A stretch of DNA of 64,000 bases from SKPT01 sp040905445 (GTDB lineage: Bacteria > Planctomycetota > Phycisphaerae > Phycisphaerales > Phycisphaeraceae). The translations under genes were made by a program, and so were the position numbers. The stretch spans positions 1-64,000 of the forward strand of contig JBBDRN010000025.1 of NCBI GenBank assembly GCA_040905445.1. The letters run 5' to 3'. Positions 35,143 through 41,018 of this stretch are shown one piece after another. Below the pieces are notes generated by a model. That model saw nothing but the letters and a program-made list of their open reading frames with translations. It was not told the DNA's origin and did not search any database. The stretch's first letter is position 1. Each line of letters starts with the position of its first letter.

Positions 35143-35194
35143 TCAATGCACAATGCACAAATGGGGCATGTCCCCTTTGTGCATTGTGAATTGA
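35143..35194. repeat. Inverted repeat directly after HPr
   Basis: The left arm (35143-35166) and right arm (35172-35194) are complementary apart from about three positions, around the shared core CACAATGCACAAA / TTTGTGCATTGTG, with a 5-nt loop. A/T-rich against the GC-rich background. It begins 1 nt after the HPr stop codon. Confidence 0.75.
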
Positions 35195-35204
35195 TCACAG
35201 GCGA

Positions 35205-35292
35205 GTGCCACTGACAAGGCCGTCCGTGGCCTTGTCAGTGTTCGACGCGATCAGCACTGACAAGCTCCGAAGACTCCGCTTGTCAGTGGCAC
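35205..35292. repeat. Nested CACTGACAAG inverted repeats
   Basis: GTGCCACTGACAAG (35205-35218) and CTTGTCAGTGGCAC (35279-35292) are perfect outer arms. Inside, CACTGACAAGGCC/GGCCTTGTCAGTG (35209-35221/35228-35240) and CACTGACAAGC/GCTTGTCAGTG (35255-35265/35278-35288) form two further perfect hairpins. So one segment can fold as one large or two small stems. Confidence 0.8.
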
Positions 35293-35326
35293 CCAGTCGT
35301 TACGAAGCTGCGAGATACGCACTGGC

Positions 35327-35344
35327 CGCCGCGCCCACGCGGCG
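35327..35344. repeat. GCCGCG palindrome, second copy
   Basis: CGCCGCGCCCACGCGGCG, identical over 18 nt to the hairpin at the tsf stop codon (16266-16283), and followed in both places by YTCC. Confidence 0.65.
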
Positions 35345-35361
35345 CTCCCCCCGCGGCCCGC

Positions 35362-35384
35362 GCCTCTATGTCTCTGTGGTTGAT
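35362..35384. repeat. 'accacagagacatagag' repeat module
   Basis: Reads CCTCTATGTCTCTGTGGTT on the + strand. Related modules are at 40733-40748, 40987-41011 and 46417-46445. Confidence 0.6.
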
Positions 35385-35401
35385 CCCTCGCTGTCCGCCC
35401 G

Positions 35402-35463
35402 TCACAGCCCCAACGACTCGCGGCTCTGGTTCTCTTCGTTGCTGCCCGGCAGGTGCAGGCCGC
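35402..35463 (-). pseudogene. Second copy of the cysH 3' end (62 nt)
   Basis: On the minus strand these 62 nt match the last 62 nt of cysH (28000-28061) at 59 positions, including the stop codon; they would read GLHLPGSNEENQSRESLGL then TGA. There is no cysH sequence further upstream and no start codon that gives a sensible protein, so it is a fragment. Either a broken duplicate of cysH or one copy of a repeat that also forms the cysH end; see findings. Confidence 0.75.
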
Positions 35464-35518
35464 GGCCGGCGTTTGCGCGGCCGACAACGGCGTATCTGCC
35501 CGCTATCATGCCCGCACC

Positions 35519-36916
35519 ATGATGGACAAGATCTTCAAGGCGTATGACATTCGGGCGGTGTATGGCGACGCGCTGACCGAGCCGGTCGCGTGGAAGGTGG
35601 GCTACGCGGTGGGCAGCCACCTCAAGTCCGCGCGGGGTGACGGCGCGGGCGCGGTGGTCGTCAGCCGCGACATGCGTCCCAGCTCGCCGAGCCTGTGCGA
35701 CGCGCTGGCGCGCGGCATCCGGGCGGCGGGGCCTGACGTCATTGACCTGGGCATGGCCGACACGTCGATGATGTACTTCGCGATCAATCACCTCGGCGCC
35801 ATGGGCGGGGTGCAGACGACCGCCAGCCACAATCCGATCGAGTACAACGGCTTCAAGATCTCCCGCGAGCAGGCCAGGCCCGTCGGCGCCGACACGGGGC
35901 TGCGCGAGATTCAGGAGATCGCCGAGGGGCTTGACAGCGCGGAGAAACCGGCCGTGGGCGGCTACGAGCAGCGCGACCTCTGGGACGCGTATCGCAAGCA
36001 CATCCGCGGCTTCCTCACCCCGCTCAAGCGGCCGATGCGGCTGGTGATCGACGCGTCCAACGGCATGGCGGGGGCGATGATCCCGCGCGTGTTCGACGAC
36101 GTCGAGAACCTGGAGATCATCGCGCTCAACTTCGAGATCACCGGCACGTTCGTCCACGAGCCCAACCCGCTCGTGCCCGAGAACATGGTGCCGACGCAGC
36201 AGGCCGTGCGCGAACACGGCGCGGCGTTGGGCGCGTGTTTCGACGGCGACGCCGACCGGTGCATCATCGTCGACGACCGGGGCGAGACGATCGGCTGCGA
36301 CCACCTGACGGCGCTGCTGGCGGAGCACTTCACGGCCCTGGACCAGACGAACCCGGCGACGCACGGCAAGCCGACGATCGTCTACGACCTGCGTTCGAGC
36401 AAGGTGGTCAAGGAGACGGTCGAGGCGCTGGACGCGACGCCGATGCGCAGCCGCGTCGGGCACGTGTTCATGAAGGCGGCGATGCGCGACGCCGGGGCGG
36501 TGTTCGGCGGCGAGCTGTCGGGGCACTTCTACTTCCGCGGCAACTACTACACCGACTCGGGGGCGATCGCGCTGGCGTCGGTGCTGAGCGTGCTCGGCCA
36601 GCAGCAGGCGGGCCTGAGCGAGGTGATCGCACCGCTGCGCAAGTACCCGCAGTCGGGCGAGATCAACTTCCGCGTCGAGGACAAGGCGGGCGTCATGGCG
36701 GGGCTCAAGGCGCGCTACGGCAGCCGGGCCGATGTCGACGAGCTCGACGGCGTGACGATCGACGCGTTCGACGCCGAAGGGTGGTGGTTCAATGTTCGGC
36801 CGAGCAATACCGAGCCGCTGCTGCGACTCAACGCCGAGGCGCGCGACCAGGCGAAGCTCGACGCGCTGATGGCGGAGCTGACGCCGCAGATCGGCGAGCC
36901 CGCGGTCGGACATTGA
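35519..36916 (+). CDS. Phosphomannomutase/phosphoglucomutase
   Basis: 465 residues. Alpha-D-phosphohexomutase: phosphoserine loop TTASHNPIEYNGFK with Ser103, metal loop DGDADR (242-247), sugar-binding GGELSGHFYF, and phosphate-binding RPSNTEPLLR near the C-terminus. Interconverts mannose-6-P/mannose-1-P (and probably the glucose pair), feeding GDP-mannose or UDP-glucose for glycans. Start ATG at 35519 (35522 also possible): a TATCAT box at 35504-35509 would place transcription start almost at the ATG, and no ribosome site is seen. It converges on the CPBP gene. Confidence 0.93.
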   Translation: MMDKIFKAYDIRAVYGDALTEPVAWKVGYAVGSHLKSARGDGAGAVVVSRDMRPSSPSLCDALARGIRAAGPDVIDLGMADTSMMYFAINHLGAMGGVQTTASHNPIEYNGFKISREQARPVGADTGLREIQEIAEGLDSAEKPAVGGYEQRDLWDAYRKHIRGFLTPLKRPMRLVIDASNGMAGAMIPRVFDDVENLEIIALNFEITGTFVHEPNPLVPENMVPTQQAVREHGAALGACFDGDADRCIIVDDRGETIGCDHLTALLAEHFTALDQTNPATHGKPTIVYDLRSSKVVKETVEALDATPMRSRVGHVFMKAAMRDAGAVFGGELSGHFYFRGNYYTDSGAIALASVLSVLGQQQAGLSEVIAPLRKYPQSGEINFRVEDKAGVMAGLKARYGSRADVDELDGVTIDAFDAEGWWFNVRPSNTEPLLRLNAEARDQAKLDALMAELTPQIGEPAVGH

Positions 36917-36947
36917 GGCCCGCGCGCCGGGGGCCGCCGCCCTGCGT

Positions 36948-38309
36948 CTACCAGACGACCATCACGAGCACGAGCGTGATCATGCTGTTGTGCAGGCAGT
37001 GGGCGGCGATGGAGCCGACGATGCTGCTGCGCCACTCGCGGATGAGGGCGAGGACGAGGGCGATGCTCATGAGCACGGGGATGCCGGCGATGCCCTGGGG
37101 GTGAATGGCGGCGAAGACGAACCCAACGACGAGACCGGCGACGAGGCAGGACCATCGGCGGCGGACGTGGTGGTAGAAGGCGCCGCGGAAGATAAGCTCC
37201 TCGACGAGCGGTGCCCAGACGGCGGCGAGGAGCACGACGCCGATGGCGACCCAGGGCTCGGGGTCGAGCAGCTCGCGCTGCGCGGGGTGTTCGGGCGAGA
37301 GGCCGGTCCAGCGTATCACGAGGATGGTCAGGCCCAGGCCGGCGGCGAGGATGGGCAGCCCGGCGATGTAGCCGACGAGCCCGGCGGCGACTTCGCGCAT
37401 GAGGCCGCGCCCGCGTTCGAGGCCCATGCCGCTCCGCCAGCGGCGGACGCCGAGGCCGCGTGCGAGCGGCCAGAAGATGACGAGCATCAGCAGCAGGGGC
37501 ACGAGCGGCGCGACCGGGAGGCCGAGGGCGCGGTGCACCTGCCCGGCGGCGAGGGACAGGCCGATCATCCCGACGAGGAACAGGGCCACGGTTTCGAGGA
37601 AGATGGCGGTGTGGGGCTGGCGCACCGGGCGGTAGTGCGTCCGAAGCCGGCCGGTGGCGTAGCCGACGATGGCGATGATGAGCAGCACGAGGCCCGCGAG
37701 CAGGCCGAGGCCCACGCCGGCGGCGACGGCGGTGACGGTGGCCAGGGCGCGCACGGCCTCGCCGATGACGCGGCGGCGCTGCGGGTCGTCGCTCGGCAGC
37801 TCGTGCGACAGGGCGAGCCGGCCGAACCAGCCCTGCCGCTCGATGAGCCCCGCGCGCTGCTCGACGGTGAGCCCGTCCACGCCGGAGCGGTAGAGCGTCT
37901 CGAGGGCGTCGCGGTCGTCCGCGGCGGCGCCCTGTGTCACCGGGCCGAGCGCTTCGAGGCGCGCCAGGGCGGCGCCGGGCGAGTCCAGCTCCGCCTCCAG
38001 TACGATCACGGCCAGCCGATCGGGGTCCGTCGTCGCCTGCTGCCGCAGCCCGGCGAGGGTGCTGGCGGATCGTTGGACGGCGTCGGATGAGGCGTCGGTC
38101 GCGAGCACGCGGTCGATCGCCACGGCGATGCGCCCCGTGATGAGCACGTCGGGCCGGGGGCCGACGGCGGCGTCGGGCTGGTCGGGGACGGTGGCGGCCT
38201 GCAGGAACATCAGCATGGCGACGGCGGCGACGATCACGCCCCAGGCGAGGCGCGGCCAACCGCGTGACGTCCGGCGGCGGCGGGCGGGGTTGTCAGCGAT
38301 GGCGTTCAT
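36948..38309 (-). CDS. CPBP family intramembrane protease (Abi/Rce1-like) with long N-terminal region
   Basis: 453 residues, about eight membrane helices. The glutamate motif PLVEELIFRGAFYHHVRRRW, the second motif FVFAAIHPQG and the last HCLHNSM give the full CPBP catalytic set (EE, His, His/Asn). The ATG has AGGA 6 nt upstream. After the first helix (about 22-43) comes a soluble region of about 130 residues (Leu/Ala/Asp-rich, helical) before the protease core; the family core is about 200-250 residues. Substrate unknown. Confidence 0.88.
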   Translation of the reverse strand: MNAIADNPARRRRTSRGWPRLAWGVIVAAVAMLMFLQAATVPDQPDAAVGPRPDVLITGRIAVAIDRVLATDASSDAVQRSASTLAGLRQQATTDPDRLAVIVLEAELDSPGAALARLEALGPVTQGAAADDRDALETLYRSGVDGLTVEQRAGLIERQGWFGRLALSHELPSDDPQRRRVIGEAVRALATVTAVAAGVGLGLLAGLVLLIIAIVGYATGRLRTHYRPVRQPHTAIFLETVALFLVGMIGLSLAAGQVHRALGLPVAPLVPLLLMLVIFWPLARGLGVRRWRSGMGLERGRGLMREVAAGLVGYIAGLPILAAGLGLTILVIRWTGLSPEHPAQRELLDPEPWVAIGVVLLAAVWAPLVEELIFRGAFYHHVRRRWSCLVAGLVVGFVFAAIHPQGIAGIPVLMSIALVLALIREWRSSIVGSIAAHCLHNSMITLVLVMVVW

Positions 38310-38384
38310 GGGGGGTCCTGATGGTGGGCGGCGGGTGGCGGTTCGTGCAGCCGGGGAATCTTTTCCCCGCCGGGGGCGGGGGGC

Positions 38385-38390
38385 TATGAT
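38385..38390 (+). promoter_or_regulatory. -10-like box immediately before purQ
   Basis: TATGAT ends 8 nt before the purQ ATG, so transcription would start at or within 3 nt of the ATG. No clear -35 box is seen and no ribosome binding site lies between. Confidence 0.35.
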
Positions 38391-38398
38391 TCGACTTC

Positions 38399-39220
38399 AT
38401 GACGCCCAAGGCCCTGATTCTCCGTACTGCCGGCACCAACTGCGACCGTGAGCTGGCGCACGCCTTTCGCCTGGCTGGGGCGGAGCCGGTCACGCTGCAT
38501 CTGAATCGGCTGATCGAGCAGCCGGCGCGGGTCGAGACGTTCGACATTCTGGCGATTCCGGGCGGGTTCAGCTACGGCGACGACATCGCGGCGGGCCGGA
38601 TCTTCGCCCATCGGTTGCGGTCGCGCCTGCTTCAGCCGCTGCTCGACGCGATCGAGTGCGGCGTGCCGATCATTGGGATCTGCAACGGCTTCCAGGTGCT
38701 GGTCAAGCTCGGGCTGCTGCCGGACCCGGCTGACCCGCGGCAGCAGCTTACGCTGGCGGACAACACCAGCGGGCGGTTTGTCGACCGGTGGGTGGGGCTG
38801 ACCGCCGAGGCGGAATCGCCCTGCATCTGGACGCGCGGGCTCGACCGGTTCACGCTGCCGGTGGCGCATGGTGAAGGGCGGCTGGCGGCGGCGGAGCCGG
38901 GGGTGATCGACGCGCTGGCGGAGCGCGGCCAGCTTCCGCTGCGCTACCAGGCTGAGGACGATCCCAACGGCTCGATCGGGCATGTCGCGGGTGTGTGCGA
39001 TCCGAGAGGGCTGATCCTCGGCCTGATGCCGCACCCGGAGCGCTACGTCGACCCGACGCAGCACCCGCAATGGACTCGCCCCCCCGCCCCCCCCGTCACC
39101 CCCGCCACCCCCGTCACCACCACACCTGGTGATGTTGCCGCCACCCCCGCCGGCCTGCGCTTCTTCGAGAACGCGGTGGCGCACGTCCGCGAGCACGCCC
39201 GCGCCGCGTCGAAGGCGTAG
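38399..39220 (+). CDS. purQ: Phosphoribosylformylglycinamidine synthase subunit PurQ (glutaminase)
   Basis: 273 residues. Class I glutamine amidotransferase: nucleophile Cys95 in GICNGFQVL, catalytic His/Glu in LMPHPERYVD. ILAIPGGFSYGDDIAAG (50-64) is the PurQ signature. Delivers ammonia to FGAM synthase in de novo purine synthesis. Three residues after the family core a Pro/Ala/Thr-rich stretch (about 223-245) breaks the C-terminus before the final helix. purL and purS are not adjacent. Its stop is 9 nt from the convergent yihY stop. Confidence 0.96.
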   Translation: MTPKALILRTAGTNCDRELAHAFRLAGAEPVTLHLNRLIEQPARVETFDILAIPGGFSYGDDIAAGRIFAHRLRSRLLQPLLDAIECGVPIIGICNGFQVLVKLGLLPDPADPRQQLTLADNTSGRFVDRWVGLTAEAESPCIWTRGLDRFTLPVAHGEGRLAAAEPGVIDALAERGQLPLRYQAEDDPNGSIGHVAGVCDPRGLILGLMPHPERYVDPTQHPQWTRPPAPPVTPATPVTTTPGDVAATPAGLRFFENAVAHVREHARAASKA

Positions 39221-39229
39221 CGCTTTGTT

Positions 39230-40150
39230 TTATTGGTGATGGCCGGCGGCGTGTTCGCCGGCGTGGGTGGCGTCGATGTCGATGGCGTACCGGGCGGGGC
39301 GGATGTGCTTGCCCATGCGGCGGGCCCAGACCTGCGTGACCTCGGCGCCGAAGAAGACGATCAGGGCGGAGTAGTAGATCCACAGCAGCAGGACGACGAG
39401 CGAGCCGGCGGCGCCGTAGGCGGAGGCGACGCCCGTCTGCCCGAGGTAGAGGCCGATGGCGTAGCGACCGATGGAAAAGAGCACGGCGGTGACGGCCGCG
39501 CCGAACCAGACGTCGCGCCAGGCGATGCGCACGTCGGGCAGGAACTTGAACATGAAGGCGATGAGCAGGGAGACGACGATGAGGCCGACGGCGATGTCGA
39601 CGCCGCGCCAGAGGATGCCCTCGCCGGCGGAGAGCGAGCCCGTGACGTAGGTGTGCAGGGCGGTGAGGGTGGCGGAGATGACCAGCGAGACGAGCAGCAG
39701 GAACCCGATGACGATGACCATGCTCAGCGACAGCAGCCGCGTGCGGAGCAGGGCCCAGATGGCGTTGCCCCTGGGGCTGGCCTTGACGTGCCAGATCTGG
39801 TTGAGCGACGCCTGGAGCTGGGCGAAGACCGTCGTCGCGCCGATGAGCAGCAGCCCGATGCCGATCGCCATCGAGAGGGGCGCGCCCTCGGGCGGCGCGG
39901 CGTTGGCGAGGATGGTTTGCACGGCCTCGGCGCCGTCCTCGCCGACCAGCTCCTCGATCTGCCCGACCAGTTCGCCGCGCACCGCGGCCTCACCGAAGAT
40001 GAGCCCGGCGAGGCCGATGACGACCATCAGCAGCGGCGCCATCGACAGCAGGGTGTAGAACGAGAGCGCCCCGGCCAGCTGAAAGGGTTGATCCTCCAGG
40101 AACCCGGCGACGACTTCCTTGACAGCAGACCAGATCGATCGCAGGTTCAA
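39230..40150 (-). CDS. YihY/BrkB family inner-membrane protein
   Basis: 306 residues, six predicted helices. Family marks: AGALSFYTLLSMAPLLMVVIGL (26-47), the ASLNQIWHVK segment, and SAYGAAGSLVVLLLWIYYSALIVFFGAEVTQV near 240-272. YihY members were once called RNase BN; they are integral membrane proteins with no agreed activity. Tail is His-rich (HAGEHAAGHHQ). Confidence 0.93.
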   Translation of the reverse strand: MNLRSIWSAVKEVVAGFLEDQPFQLAGALSFYTLLSMAPLLMVVIGLAGLIFGEAAVRGELVGQIEELVGEDGAEAVQTILANAAPPEGAPLSMAIGIGLLLIGATTVFAQLQASLNQIWHVKASPRGNAIWALLRTRLLSLSMVIVIGFLLLVSLVISATLTALHTYVTGSLSAGEGILWRGVDIAVGLIVVSLLIAFMFKFLPDVRIAWRDVWFGAAVTAVLFSIGRYAIGLYLGQTGVASAYGAAGSLVVLLLWIYYSALIVFFGAEVTQVWARRMGKHIRPARYAIDIDATHAGEHAAGHHQ

Positions 40151-40246
40151 GACGCCACCTCCGCGCTGCGTGGGCTTGCCGGACGCTCTTATGGTAGCGC
40201 CGGTACGGCGGATGTGGCGGCATGGGTGATGGGGACGAACGGGCGT

Positions 40247-40320
40247 CGTAGGGTCCGCTGTGCGGACCTTCCGGGGTGTCTCGTGCGCGCGGGGGAAAGG
40301 TCCGCACAGCGGACCCTACG
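40247..40320. repeat. GTAGGGTCCGC inverted-repeat element, copy 2
   Basis: Perfect 24-bp arms (40247-40270 and 40297-40320) with a 26-nt centre. Each arm holds its own small palindrome GGTCCGC-TGT-GCGGACC. The TAG at the right-hand end (minus strand 40318-40316) is the stop codon of ruvX. Confidence 0.95.
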
Positions 40321-40726
40321 CCTGCCGGTCGAGGAAGTCGCGCAGGATCACGGCCGCGGCGAGGGCGTCGCGGCGGCGCTTCTTGCCCTTGTGCGTCAGG
40401 CCGGTGCGCGCCATCTGCTCGTCGGCGGCGGCGGAGGTGAGCCGCTCGTCGACGAGGTGGACGGGCAGGTTCAGGCGGCGCTCGAGCTCGGCGGCGAAGG
40501 CCTGGACGCGCTCGCCGGCGGGGCCGACGCTGCCATCCATGTTGATGGGCAGGCCGACGACGAGGGCATGGGGGCCATGGTCGCTGACGGCCCGCTCGAT
40601 CTGGCGCAGCCGCTCGTCGGCGTCGGCGGTTTCAATGACGCCGGCGGGCGAGGCGACGCGCGTCACGTCGTCGCCGACGGCGAGGCCGGTGCGCTTCTGT
40701 CCGAGGTCGATCGCGAGGTAACGCAT
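40316..40726 (-). CDS. ruvX: Putative pre-16S rRNA nuclease / Holliday junction resolvase-like YqgF (RuvX)
   Basis: 136 residues, RNase H-like fold: MRYLAIDLGQKRTGLAVGDD with the first catalytic Asp, VVGLPINMDGSVGP, VHLVDERLTSAAAD with the catalytic Glu, and DALAAAVILRDFL with the last Asp. Start ATG at 40726 begins exactly at the family N-terminus; the frame stays open upstream through repeat DNA, which is not coding. No ribosome site is seen. The stop codon lies inside the repeat element at 40247-40320. Confidence 0.92.
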   Translation of the reverse strand: MRYLAIDLGQKRTGLAVGDDVTRVASPAGVIETADADERLRQIERAVSDHGPHALVVGLPINMDGSVGPAGERVQAFAAELERRLNLPVHLVDERLTSAAADEQMARTGLTHKGKKRRRDALAAAVILRDFLDRQA

Positions 40727-40728
40727 GG

Positions 40729-41017
40729 GGGGAACCACAGAGACACAGGGGTACAGAGTAGCCACGGATGGCCACGGATGGACACAGATGCGAATTCTGA
40801 ACAACCGCCGCGAAGGCGCGAAGAGCGCGAGGGAAGACCCGAGCGGCAACTGTCTTGCCAGAAGTACCTTCGCTTCCTTCGCGTCTTCGCGGTTCAACGA
40901 ATGGGAAAGCGAGGAAGGGGAACGTGGCCCGGCGCGCGGATGGTGTTCATCTGTGGCGACTGCCTCCTCTCCCCGCCTCTCTCTTCTCTATGTTTCTGTG
41001 CCTCGGTGGTTCTTCGT
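40729..41017. repeat. Nest of three concentric inverted-repeat modules
   Basis: Outer pair: AACCACAGAGACACAG (40733-40748) with CTGTGCCTCGGTGGTT (40996-41011). Middle pair: GGACACAGATG (40780-40790) with CATCTGTGGC (40949-40958). Inner pair: GCGAAGGCGCGAAG and flanks (40803-40832) with CTTCCTTCGCGTCTTCGCGG and flanks (40867-40897). The order left-to-right is mirrored on the right. It fills the whole gap between the ruvX start and the glycosidase stop. Confidence 0.75.
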
Positions 41018-41018
41018 T

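Noticed and set aside
35251..35487. Small minus-strand open frame over the cysH fragment as a real gene
   Set aside because: In that frame the product is Arg/Ala-rich and spans several unrelated repeats; the meaningful frame is the cysH one, which has no start.
40727..40897. N-terminal extension of RuvX into the repeat DNA
   Set aside because: The frame is open, but the extra 57 residues are repeat-derived and the family N-terminus begins exactly at the ATG at 40726.
40729..41017. CRISPR array
   Set aside because: The repeats are inverted, of three kinds and not regularly spaced; no cas genes are near.
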